This document shows, piece by piece, positions 35,620 through 44,718 of a DNA stretch of 64,000 nucleotides (the stretch's first letter is position 1; each line of letters starts with the position of its first letter). Origin of the DNA: Symbiodinium natans (lineage: Eukaryota; Sar; Dinophyceae; Suessiales; Symbiodiniaceae); contig CAJNDS010000669.1 of assembly GCA_905221605.1 (NCBI GenBank), positions 397,634-461,633 of the forward strand, given 5' to 3'. The notes below the pieces were generated by a model. The model was not told the origin of the DNA, made no database searches, and saw only the letters and a list, made by a program, of their open reading frames with translations. The translations under genes were made by a program, and so were the position numbers.

Positions 35620-36193
35620 TCAAGCAAAGGGACACTCGACCTTGGCCGGCTCGTTTTTTTTGCAGCTGCAGGTCGGTGACCTCCAACAGCAGGCCGCACT
35701 GGGGGTTCATCACCCAGACCTGGCGCAGCTCGAGGCGCACCCTGGCGCTGCGGCCGGCGAGGTCGCCCGGCTCCTGTAGCGGGTATCCTTCCGTGTCCCA
35801 GAAGCGCCCCCTGTCCCAGTTGAGCTTGGCCTTCTGGATGGAGGTGCCCCGCTGGCTGGTCTTGAGGCAGGACTGCAGCCGCGCCTCCAGGTCGGAGGGT
35901 GAGAGGCTGCGGCCGAACACTTTGGGGTCCCTGCCCGATTTGGCCACGAGCAAGGACGCCAGCTCCTTTTCCACAACCTCGAAGAGCAGCACGACGGACT
36001 CATCCGGCTCGAAGCAGACGTTCACGCGGCGGGCGTCGGCGTCGCCGAAGGCGGTGGGGTGCCACAGGATGCGCAGCCAGGCGGGGCTGCTCCACGCGGG
36101 CACGACTCCGTCCGCCGCCTTGAGCGGCAGGTACTTGCCTCCCTTTGCGTTCGTGAGCAGCTCGCCCAGCTCGAAGCTCTGCCTTGATGCCAT
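35620..36193 (-). CDS. ssDNA-binding-like replication protein, frameshifted near its end
   Basis: About 190 residues starting MASRQSFELGELLTNAKGGK. The middle has SPSDLEARLQSCLKTSQRG and AKLNWDRGRFWD. The end, RQVWVMNPQCGLLLEVTDLQ, follows the pattern of the ssDNA-binding-like proteins found in large algal DNA viruses and related elements. The reading frame is shifted in a run of eight A (35661-35654 on the minus strand). With seven A the frame ends after ECPFA at TGA 35622-35620; with eight it runs on into the polymerase gene. A slip in this homopolymer, either real or an assembly error, is the simplest explanation. The gene shares a divergent control region with the plus-strand virion genes. 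The function is inferred from pattern and context. Confidence 0.5.
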
Positions 36194-36285
36194 GTTCTTC
36201 CGCTGGCGAGCCGGCGGCTCTATTTACCCTTCCATAAAAGACCACGGACTGGTCCGACCAAGATCCCCAACGCCCGCTGCCGCCC
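36194..36285. promoter_or_regulatory. divergent promoter region
   Basis: A 92-bp gap between minus-strand replication genes and plus-strand virion genes. It holds CTATTTACC (36218-36226) and CCATAAAAG (36230-36239), the only TATA-like words nearby in a very GC-rich region. Use as a bidirectional promoter is inference. Confidence 0.4.
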
Positions 36286-36399
36286 ATGACCCTGCGTGAG
36301 TGCGTCATGTGCAACCTCGAGCTGGCCTGCCTGCTCGCGGGGCTCGTCGTCTTCGTGTGGTACCTTTGCGATCCCATCAAAGAGTATGAGGCTCCTTGA
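36286..36399 (+). CDS. 37-residue single-pass membrane protein
   Basis: A small frame, ATG at 36286 and TGA at 36397-36399, encodes a short polar N-terminus (MTLRECVMC), a hydrophobic span of about 18 residues (ELACLLAGLVVFVWYLC) and a charged tail. It overlaps the methyltransferase start (36386) by 14 bases in another frame, an arrangement typical of compact viral genomes. Small transmembrane proteins are common in Polinton-like viruses. Function unknown. It could be accidental, but placement, length and hydrophobicity argue for a gene. Confidence 0.45.
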   Translation: MTLRECVMCNLELACLLAGLVVFVWYLCDPIKEYEAP

Positions 36400-36970
36400 G
36401 CTCTTTTCGGGCACGGGGCGCGCTTTCCGGGACAGGGGCTGGGAGGTCGTTTCCGTGGACCTCGATCCCAAGTTCGAGCCCACCGTCTGCTGCGACATCA
36501 TGGAGCTCGACGAGACTTCTTTGGGGCACTTCGACATGGTCTGGGCCAGCCCTGTGCGCACCGAGTACTCCCAGGCGCTGCGGAAGAGGCCCCGCAACCT
36601 CGAGGCGGGGGACCGCCTCGTGCTACGAGCGCTCGAGGTCATCCGCAAGTGGTGGGCCTTGGAGAACCCGCAGACGGGGCTGCTGAAAACTCGACCCTTC
36701 ATGCACGGGCTGCCCTTCTCGGACGTCTGCTACTGCAAGTACGGGTACCGGTACCGGAAGGCCACGAGGATCTGGCACAACCTGCCTTGGCGGCCCTCGG
36801 AAGCCATGTGCCTCAAAGGCAGCCGCTGCGCCGCCTTCGCGGACGGCATCCACCCCGAGGCAGCACAGCGGGGGACGACCGCCGGCCGCCGCGGCCAGCA
36901 GAGCCAGCAGCAGCTCTACAGCATGCCCCCGCGGCTCTGCGACGAGCTGGCCGCGGCTGTCAGCGGCTGA
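36386..36970 (+). CDS. C5 cytosine methyltransferase-like protein, catalytic Cys missing
   Basis: About 194 residues. The start at 36386 gives the SAM-binding motif at once: MRLLELFSGTGRAFRDRGW, followed by VDLD. ENPQTGLLKTR at residue 93 and YRKATRIWHN match the conserved ENP motif and later positions of Dcm-like enzymes. Motif IV should read S-P-P-C; here residues 55-58 are S-P-V-R, so both the second Pro and the nucleophilic Cys are replaced, followed by TEYS as expected. The protein is short for the family and lacks an obvious target-recognition domain. As written it should not methylate cytosine through the classical mechanism. It could be decayed or have kept only DNA or SAM binding. 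It sits between the promoter region and the ATPase. Confidence 0.75.
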   Translation: MRLLELFSGTGRAFRDRGWEVVSVDLDPKFEPTVCCDIMELDETSLGHFDMVWASPVRTEYSQALRKRPRNLEAGDRLVLRALEVIRKWWALENPQTGLLKTRPFMHGLPFSDVCYCKYGYRYRKATRIWHNLPWRPSEAMCLKGSRCAAFADGIHPEAAQRGTTAGRRGQQSQQQLYSMPPRLCDELAAAVSG

Positions 36971-36986
36971 TCGGGAGGTGTAAAGA

Positions 36987-37535
36987 ATGGGCAAGGTCAA
37001 ACTCTTCCCGACCCCCGAGTACACCTCGAAGCAGCCGCGCGACAGCGTGGTCCCGCGGGTGCCCTGCACCGGGATTTTCCTCGGGCCGAGCAAAAGCGGC
37101 AAGACGGTCGCGTTGATCAGCGCGATCCTGGAGCAGTATCGCACGGCGGACGGCTCCAGCGTTTTCGAGCGCATCTACATTTTTTCGCCAAGCATAGAGG
37201 TGGATGACGGCTGGAGGCCCGTGAAGGAGTTCATCGAGAAGGACATGGGCGTGAACACCGAAAGGGAGCAGGTCTACTTCGACAAGTGGGACGAGGGGGC
37301 GCTGCGCACCATCATACAGCAGCAAAGAAGGTCACCAGAACGTCCAAGCAGCTCGGGCTCAAAAGGCTCTACCAGGTGCTCATCATCTGCGACGATTTCG
37401 CGGATCAGCCGGAATTGCACCGGAGGACGGGGGACGGCGCCTTGGACACGCTGTTCATCCGCGGGCGCCACATGCAGATCAGCACCTGGGTGTCCTCGCA
37501 GAAGCTGCGGCTCATCAGCGCCGCCGTCAGGGTGC
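36987..37535 (+). CDS. A32/FtsK-type genome-packaging ATPase, frameshifted and truncated
   Basis: ATG at 36987, preceded by GGTGTAAAGA. Walker A is GIFLGPSKSGKT (residues 29-40). After a single-base frameshift at about 37320, Walker B is VLIICDDFAD (37378-37407), followed by LFIRGRHMQISTWVSSQKLR, the region typical of poxvirus A32-like and Polinton packaging ATPases. The recognisable sequence stops at about 37535, where the frame changes again and a different protein begins, so the C-terminus seems to be missing. It would pump the genome into the capsid. Ancestry with A32/FtsK-HerA ATPases is well supported by the motif order. Confidence 0.75.
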
Positions 37536-37899
37536 CTCGGCCACCCGCCCGCAGAGCATCAACCACCTGCTGGGCGGCAGCTACCTGGACGGCGCGCTGC
37601 AGATCTTCCCGTGGGTGTCCATGAACGCCTACAACGAGGTCTACCTTAGATGCCGCGAGCTGGGCAACGCGGCCCACATCCTGGGCCCCTTGGGGACGGA
37701 CATAATTTGCAAGGTCATCGTGGACCGCGGCGTGGGGCACGTCATGAAGGACCAAACCGACGACGGGCACTTCGTGGAGCTCAGAGGCCCGATCACGCTG
37801 CGGCCCCTGAACTTTCGGCTGACGGACGTAAATGGCAACGAGGTGAACACCCGAGGCACGTCCGTCAGCTTCGCGATTTTCCTCGACCCGGAAAAATGA
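37536..37899 (+). CDS. jelly-roll capsid-type protein, C-terminal fragment
   Basis: Open frame without its own clear start: a GTG or ATG at 37615/37621 is internal. The tail LNFRLTDVNGNEVNTRG followed by TSVSFAIFLDP matches the end of penton- or capsid-type jelly-roll proteins of Polinton-like elements, where a 'D-x-x-G-x-x' turn precedes the last strands. Upstream, NEVYLRCRELGN fits the same family. The stop TGA overlaps ATG at 37896. The N-terminal half is absent and the fragment abuts the broken ATPase, suggesting that a deletion joined two neighbouring genes. A longer ATPase C-terminus is the alternative. Confidence 0.45.
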
Positions 37900-37933
37900 A
37901 GGGCCCCCAGAAAACAAAAGGCACCGACGCGGC

Positions 37934-38711
37934 ATGGCCGATGAGCCGGAGCCCCAGGAGCCCCAGCAGGGCGCTCCGGAGGCAGCAGGCGCGGAGGAAC
38001 CTGCTGGAGCAGCCGAGCTGGTGGGAGAGGCTCCTGCAATGGCTGATCCCGCCCCCGCTCCCCCTCCCACACCTCGCACTGGGGCGGTGGCCGTGCCCGC
38101 CGCTGAGAGTGCCGGAGCACCAGGGCCCAAGCGCAGGGGCCGGCCGCTCGGTTCGAAGAACAAGCCCAAGGCGCCGCCGAAGACGGTCCCCGCCGCCGAC
38201 GCTGGGGGAGGCGGTCAGCCGCAGCCGGCGAGCGCGGTTCCTGCTGAGCCGGAGCCCGAGCCGAAGCAGCGCCCCGTCCACCTGACGCCCTCGCAGGTGC
38301 GCATGATGCGCCAGATCAACCGGCAGAACCGCTTCGAGCAGCTGGCGATGGCGAACACCATGGACGTGCAGAGCAAAAAGGATGATGGTCCTGGAGCGCC
38401 GCAACGAGCCCCAGATGCTGAGGAGCTTCTGGCGGCAGTACCCGAGCTACAACGTGAACCCGCTGCTGCACAAGCGCTACAACGAGCTCCTGGAGGCCAG
38501 GGCCTTCAACAAGTGGCTCGAGGAGCGCCGGACGCGCAAGGAGGGCGAGGAGTACACCGACGCGGTGGGCCGGCTGACGGAGGCCGTGAACCGGCGGGTG
38601 CCCCAGCTGCGGTACGCCCCGGCGGAGCGGGCGGGGGTGCGGCGGATGGCGAGGGACGTCGCGGCGGGCAGGAACACGGCGGACAGCGGCGTTCACGGGG
38701 GCATGCTGTAA
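37934..38711 (+). CDS. AT-hook protein, probable virion or DNA-binding protein (one frameshift)
   Basis: The first ~145 residues are Pro/Ala/Glu-rich with an AT-hook, KRRGRPLGSKNKPK, at residues 66-79. They then read LTPSQVRMMRQINRQNRFEQ. After a frameshift at about 38385 the frame continues with SFWRQYPSYNVNPLLHKRYN and a basic helical C-terminus ending at TAA 38709. AT-hooks bind the minor groove of AT-rich DNA. The position among capsid genes suggests a packaged DNA-binding protein, which is inference. An overlapping plus-frame ORF from 37896 containing PSWWERLLQWLIPP may be a second product or chance. Confidence 0.5.
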
Positions 38712-38722
38712 AGACACCACGC

Positions 38723-39967
38723 ATGGAGGAGCGGCGCCAGTACGGCTTCAGGGTGCGCCACTGGTGCTCGGGTACATTGAGGAGGGCGAGCCCCTGGCCA
38801 TCGGGCTCCCGAACCGGATTGCCTCCATCTACATGAACTCGCACTTCAGGCTGGACGACTTCCCCACGTCCAGCGAGCCTCTGAGCGACGAGCCGCTGCC
38901 CCACACCCACCTGAACCCCGCGGAGCGCCGCCGCCCCAGGCCCTTCCACGCCGACTCCGACAGCGACCTGGGGGCGGACCCCGGCCAGGCGCTGAGGCAG
39001 GACGGGCTGGCGCTGCCCGACGCCCCGAGTCTGGGAGACTGCGTGCTGGGCGGGCTCGGCTCCGTGGCCTCCATCGCAGCCCACTCCGGGGACCTCTACC
39101 GCCACGGGCTGCGGGGCCGGCAGTGGCTGGACCGCACGCTGCGCATCCCCAGGACGCCGGAGGGCCTGGCGCCCCCGCCCGACGAGGTGGCGCCGCCGCA
39201 GATCATCGGCCGGCCGAGCGAGGTGGAGCCGCTGCTGGAGCGGGCGGGCCAGCGGGCTGCGGAGGTGGAGCGCCAGGCGGCGCAGGACATCGAGGCCTTC
39301 ACGCAGGGCCAGATGGCCGAGGCGGAGGCCGAAGGCTTCGCTTCCGCGGCGGAGGCTGCGGTTTTGGGCGCGGAGGCGGCGGCCGCGGAGGCCGCGGAGG
39401 GAGGCGCGCTCGCGGCCATCGGCTCGGGGCTGGCCGCCGCGGGGGAGGCGGGGCTGCCCGTGGCCGCCACGGTGGGCGCGGCGGTGGGCGGCCTGGCCGT
39501 GGCGGGCGCGGGGGCGGCCCTGGTGGGCACTGCCTGGGCGCTGCACGGCGGCATGATGGCGGCCGAGCACTTTTTGGGCTGGGGCGAGGGCGCGGAGGCA
39601 CAGACAGCGACCAGTCGAGGCCCAGCTCCGCCGTGGACGTGCAGACGCTGAACGGCATGCAGGAGGCGGGCGTGCAGCAGCACTTCTCGCTCCGGGAGCA
39701 GCGGCCGCGGCCGCAGGTCTTCAGGATGGACGCGGACTCGGAGGCGGAGCCGAGAGCCCAGCCCCCCCCGATGCTGCAGAGCCGGCAGGGGCGGCAGCCC
39801 GCGCTGCCCTTCGGCCTGAACCGGGCGCGTCCAGCATGCCGAGGCCGCAGGGCCGCTCGAGCGGCTCCGACAGCTCCGCCGCCGGCAGGCAGAGCCGCCG
39901 CTCCAGCCGCGCCTCGCTGCCCGAGCCCTCGTTCGACCAGCTCAGGAGCGACCTCGAACTGGCATGA
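38723..39967 (+). CDS. Gly/Ala-rich hydrophobic virion-like protein (three frameshifts)
   Basis: Probable start ATG 38723 (MEERRQYGFRVR). The frame shifts at about 38760 to GYIEEGEPLAIGLPNRIA, and runs open to about 39600, at about 39600 to a frame with DVQTLNGMQEAGVQQHFSL, and at about 39830 to a Ser/Arg-rich tail ending at TGA 39965-39967. The centre contains an Ala/Glu helix and a long Gly/Ala hydrophobic segment (AATVGAAVGGLAVAGAGAAL) with glycine-zipper spacing, as in membrane-active minor capsid proteins. The stop overlaps the start of the next gene as ATGA, a sign of compact viral organisation. I do not recognise the family; a membrane-penetration role resembling adenovirus protein VI is speculation. 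Confidence 0.45.
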
Positions 39968-41223
39968 ACGCTATAGTACAAAGACGCGCGAAAGGAGCGA
40001 TGGACAACGTCACCCAAGCCGTCCAGGATGAGCTCATGCAGAGCTTGGACTACAAGCTCGCGACGAGCAACGTAAACTATGTGCAGAGCCGCCGTGACGT
40101 GCAATATTTTCCGAGCTCCTTAAGCACCTTCACGCCCACGACCAGCCGCGTGGCCAGGATCCCGCTGACCAGCGGAATGGACTTCATCGACCCTGAGAGC
40201 GTGAAAATCGCCTTTAGGGTGCGGAACACCGACGGAGGGGGCGGGCAGGTTTTCCCCGGCTCCTTCGAGGGCAGCTGCTTCATCAAGCGCGTGCAGCTGT
40301 ACAGCAACGGCCAGCGCACCGATGACATCACCGACTACGGCCGCAGCTGCTGGCTCTACAGCCTGCTGAAACCCCAGGAGTGGTACGACGGTCGGGCCTA
40401 CGAAGGCTCCTACCCCACGAACCTGGGCAACCCGCCCGCCATCCTGGATGGGAACTTCAAGGACGTGCTGATGCCTCCGACCCTCATCGGTCTGTTCCAA
40501 TCAGGCAAGATGCTCCCCCCACAACTGAACCTGGTGCTGGAGATCGAGTTCGCGGAGGCCGCAGACGCGCTCTGGCCGGGAGGCAACGGCTCCACGAGCT
40601 ACAGCATCGAGAACGTGCGCGTGCTGGCCTCGCAGGTGACGCTGGACAGCGCTCTGGTGGAATCGTTCAACAAAGTGTTGCTTTCGGGCCGCAGCCTCGT
40701 CTTTTCGTACCCTACGATGCACACGCAGGTCTCCAACATCCCCGCCGGCTCCACCAGTCACAACGTCACCGTCGCAAGGGCCCACACCAAGCTCATGGGC
40801 GCTTTTGTGACCTTCAAGGACGCCGACGACACCCTGGGCGAGGTGATGAATCTGGAGTATCCCGCGGTCAACGGGCAGCTGGAGAGCCAAATGCAGCTGG
40901 GGGCGTTGACTTATCCAAGATACCCCATGGCGAGCCTGGCTGAGCATCATCACTTCTTGGAGATAATGGCGGGGGCCTACGACTCCAAGATCCGCAACAT
41001 GCGCCTGAACCGCCTCGAGTTCGAGGACACGCAGTTCATCGCCGCGTTCCCGGTGGAGCGCGTGCCCAAGCACCCGCTCTCGGGCATCTCGACGCGCTCC
41101 GGCGACCTCGCGCGCTTCACATTCAAAAATCTGCAGGCGGACCGCGCGCAGCAAGTCTACATCCATCTCATCAGCTACCAGATCGTGACTCTCTCGGGCG
41201 CCGGCGTGAGCGTGCTCGACTGA
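39964..41223 (+). CDS. major capsid protein candidate, double jelly-roll type
   Basis: An intact 419-residue frame, unusual in this element. It is Gly/Asn/Ser-rich with alternating hydrophobic positions predicted as beta strands. The end of the first half, MLPPQLNLVLEIEF (residues 183-196), matches the strand that closes the first jelly roll in capsid proteins of Polinton-like viruses and virophages. The C-terminus ends in strands YIHLISYQIVTL. Residues 13-45 (DNVTQAVQDELMQSLDYKL) form an N-terminal arm. Alternative start: ATG at 40000. It lies between minor virion proteins and the fibre. The length is slightly short for the family. The capsid assignment rests on fold pattern and context, not on identity. 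Confidence 0.65.
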   Translation: MNAIVQRRAKGAMDNVTQAVQDELMQSLDYKLATSNVNYVQSRRDVQYFPSSLSTFTPTTSRVARIPLTSGMDFIDPESVKIAFRVRNTDGGGGQVFPGSFEGSCFIKRVQLYSNGQRTDDITDYGRSCWLYSLLKPQEWYDGRAYEGSYPTNLGNPPAILDGNFKDVLMPPTLIGLFQSGKMLPPQLNLVLEIEFAEAADALWPGGNGSTSYSIENVRVLASQVTLDSALVESFNKVLLSGRSLVFSYPTMHTQVSNIPAGSTSHNVTVARAHTKLMGAFVTFKDADDTLGEVMNLEYPAVNGQLESQMQLGALTYPRYPMASLAEHHHFLEIMAGAYDSKIRNMRLNRLEFEDTQFIAAFPVERVPKHPLSGISTRSGDLARFTFKNLQADRAQQVYIHLISYQIVTLSGAGVSVLD

Positions 41224-41234
41224 GATGTAAAAGC

Positions 41235-44200
41235 ATGAGCCTCTTCGAAAGCACCATCACGGGAAACATCCTTAATGACGGCCAAACGACGGAGACCTCC
41301 GGCATCACCGCCGGGCAGCTGGCCACCGTGCTGACGCAGTACACGCCCCTGGAAACCACGACCGGGAACACCGCGAACATCGGCACCAACACCGCCGGCG
41401 TGGCCACCAACGCGGCCGCCGTGGCCGCCCTGCAGGCCCAGGTCGCCGCGCTGCCCCCGCCGCCCGACCTGACGCCTTAAGGACCTGGCCGCGGCCGAGG
41501 GATCCATCGCGGCCAACGGCTCGTCCATCGCCTCCATTGGGGTCGCGGGCAAGGCCAACCAGTCGGCGTTGGACGCCCTCGAGGTCAACGGCAAGTCCAC
41601 GCCGGCTTCCGTGGACCTGAAATTGTCGAACCATCCGAGGACGGCCGCCATGAACTCGGCCGTGACCAGCGCCAACAATGCGACGCTGGCCACGGTGGCC
41701 GCGAACTACGGGCTCAAGAGCACGCAGGACCAGCTGGCCCTGGACGTGGCGGCGCGCCAAACGGCCGCCGACGTCTCCCAGGCCATCGCGACCGCCCTGC
41801 TGCCCTACACCGACACGGGCGGCCTCAACGCCGCGCTGGCCCTGAAGACCACGCCCGCGGACGCCTCGCAGCTCATCGCGACGGCGCTGCTGCCGTATGT
41901 GCAGCAGGCGGCGCTGGACGCGGCCCTGGCCGTGAGAGACGGGCGCCTCGACGCCGCGGAGGCCGCGCTCGCCGCGGCTATACCAGTCCGCGGCCGACGT
42001 GGCCGGCGCGCTCGCGCCCTACACCGACACGGCCACGAGGCCGACATACTGGCCCTGCAGGGCGCAGGGCCCTTCGCGACCTTCGCGCAGCTCTCGGCCT
42101 CGGAGACGAGCCTGCAGTCGGCCATCGACGCCATCAACGCGGCGCTGGCCGCGCTCACGACGGGCGGCGGCACGAACCTCAGCAACGCGCAGGCGTGGCC
42201 CGGACAGACCACCTGGGACCTGCTGGCGGGCACCAACACCATTCGCAACTGGCACTTCAGTGCCCCCCTGAGCGTCTCCCTGGAGAACGAGAACTTCACG
42301 CTGAGCCTCGCCTGCGACGCCTATTCCAAGGCCGAGGCGGACGCGCTGCTGGCGCCCAAGGCCAGCGAGTCCTGGGTGCTGGCCACGCTGGGCGGCTACT
42401 ACACCAGCGCCGAGACCAACGGGGCCATTACGGCCGCGCTGGCGGCCTATTACACCAGCGCTGAAACGGACGCGGCCATCGCTTCCGCCGTGGGCGGCAT
42501 CGACCTGAGCGCCTACGTGCCTTGGACCGGGCTCCAGGCGCCCATCCTGAACGAGATCGCCATCGCGCTCGCGTCCTACTACGACTCCGCGCAGGTGGAC
42601 GCGCTCATCGCGGGCGCGGCCGTTTCCAACGCGCCCGGCTGGGGCGGCAACACGACGTGGGAGCTGCTGACCCGGCAGGCGCTCCGGAACCTGCACTTCG
42701 CCGGGCCCCTGGTGGCCACGCTCCAGAACTCGGGGAACACGCTGCAGATCGAGTGCCAGGCCTACGGCCAGAGCCAGACCTACACCCAGGCCGAGGTGAA
42801 CGCGCAGATCTCCAACGCCGTGGACGCGCTGAATGTGTCCCAGTACGCCACGCAGGCCGACGTCGACGACTGGGACCAGGGCGAGACCTCGGCGGAGATA
42901 GCCAGCCAGATCGGCTCCTCGGGGCTTCTGACGGAGGCGCAGGGCGACGCGAGGTACCACCCCGTCAACGGCAACGCGGGAGGCGGAGGCATCATCCCCA
43001 TGGTGCTGGACAATTTCACGCCGCGAATGATCAGGGCGCTGCTGCCCCAGGCTCCCCTGGGCGCGAACCTGATCCTCGGCAACTCGGCCACGGTGCAGCT
43101 GACCTGCGACTGCTACTCCAAGAGCGAGTCGGACGGGAGGTACTTCTCCAACACCGACTTCGCGCCGCTGGACTCGAGGTACCACGTGGTCAACGGCAAC
43201 ACCGGCGGGGGAGGCATCATCCCCATGGCGCTGGAGAACTTCACGCCGAGGATGATCCGCGCGCTGCCCCAGGCGCCCCTCGGGGCGAACCTCATCCTCG
43301 GCAACTCCGCCACGGTGCAACTCACGTGCGACTGCTATTCCAAGGCCGAGTCGGACGCCAGGTACGCCCTGGCGGGGGCCGCGCCGGCCGACCCGCTGCT
43401 GGTGAACGACGTCAGGGCCAACGGCGCCGACTTTTTGACGCTGCGGGGCGGCAGCCTCGGCGTCGAGTTCGAGGCCTCCAGCGCCGCCCTGGCCGACCTG
43501 TCCTCGAGCCTCTTCAGCCTGAAGGCGGGCGTCAACATGCTGACCGCGGGCCGCATCTTCGCGGACAGCGCCCTGAACATCGCCACGCCGGGCTCCTTCC
43601 AGGCGGGCACCGTGGAGCCCCTGCTGCCCACCGACCAGTTCCTGAACCTGAAGGCGGGCACGGTGTCGGTGCGCGTCACCGACCAGGCGGACCAGAGCCT
43701 CTGCACCTTCGCCTCCGCCGAGGTGCACAGCCTGGCCCCGAGGCTGCGGGTGGACACGGAGCTGTACATCGACGACGCCACGGGCACGGCCACGGGGCTC
43801 GTGACCAACGCCATCAGCACGCGCGCGCAGGACACCCAGCTGACCATCACCGGCGGCTCGGGCGGCACCGTGGTGAACGGGGCGTTGGACGTGCAGGGCA
43901 CCGTGACTTCGGGCAGCGTGGAGCTCTCCACCGAGCTGAGGGCGCCCACGGTGCGGGCGAGGCCCACCGATGACTACTTGACGCTGACGGGCGGAACGCA
44001 GGGAACCTACCTGAACTCGGTGCTCTACACCGCCAGCGCCATCCGCGCGGACAACGGCATCGTGAGCGCCCCCGCGTACCTGCAACTGATCGGCGGCTCC
44101 ACGGGCGTGCAGGCCCAGGGGGACCTCCAGGTCGTGGCCACGGCGAGCAGCGGCAACGTCACGGCCGAGGCCGTGAACCTGGCGCCCACGGGGAACGCGC

Positions 44201-44676
44201 GGCTGCGTGTGGCCTGCGCCTCTGGCGAGGGCCTGCTGACGGCCTCCTCTGCGGGCGGCGTGGAGCTCTTCGCGCCGAACCAAGCCATCTTCCTGCGCAC
44301 CTCCTCGGCGGGGCAGGCCAACCTGATCGTGGAAGCGAACACGGGCGGGGCCAACGACGGCGAGGTCATAGTGAACTACGGCTTCCAGAACCTGTCGGAC
44401 CGGAAGCTCAAGAAGGACGTGGAGCCGGCGGGGCTCGAGGAGCTGCAGGAGGTCTTCGACGCGGTGACGCCGCAGTGGTACCGCCGCACGGAGGGCAACC
44501 AGAAGCGCACGCTGGGCTTCATCGCCCAGGACGTGCAGGAGACGGGCGCGGCGGGCAAGGCGCTGTGCGGGCAGGTCGCGGACGAGGAGCTGGGCGACCT
44601 GGTCACGCTCGACTACTCCAGGCTGGCCTGCGTGCTCTGGGGCGTGTGCAAGAGGCTGCAGGCGCGGGTGGAGTAG
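41235..44676 (+). CDS. trimeric fibre protein with C-terminal S74 chaperone domain
   Basis: About 1,145 residues after frame correction. The ATG at 41235 gives MSLFESTITGNILNDG; a frameshift at about 41470 leads into the long frame. The N-terminal half has LLPYTDT- and SAETDAAI-type repeats. Four modules of about 75-95 residues each end in a cysteine-containing YSKAESDA-type motif; the last two are nearly identical (GGGGIIPM, NFTPRMIRAL, ILGNSATVQLTCDCYSK). A beta-rich region follows. The C-terminus is an intramolecular chaperone/peptidase S74 domain: SDRKLKKD (Ser codon 44395, Lys five residues later, the known autocleavage dyad), LGFIAQDVQE and VTLDYSRL. Such domains drive trimerisation of phage tail spikes and fibres and then cut themselves off. 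Between 41978 and 42035 two compensating indels scramble about 20 residues. Likely a host-attachment fibre. Confidence 0.85.
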
Positions 44677-44718
44677 TGGAGAAGAAGGGAAAAAAGCGAA
44701 GCCTCTCGTGAGAGAAAA

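Noticed and set aside
34442-36193. 583-residue fusion of the ssDNA-binding-like protein and the polymerase N-terminus
   Set aside because: Explained by the homopolymer frameshift that removes the natural stop of the first gene; its end is out of frame after 34940.
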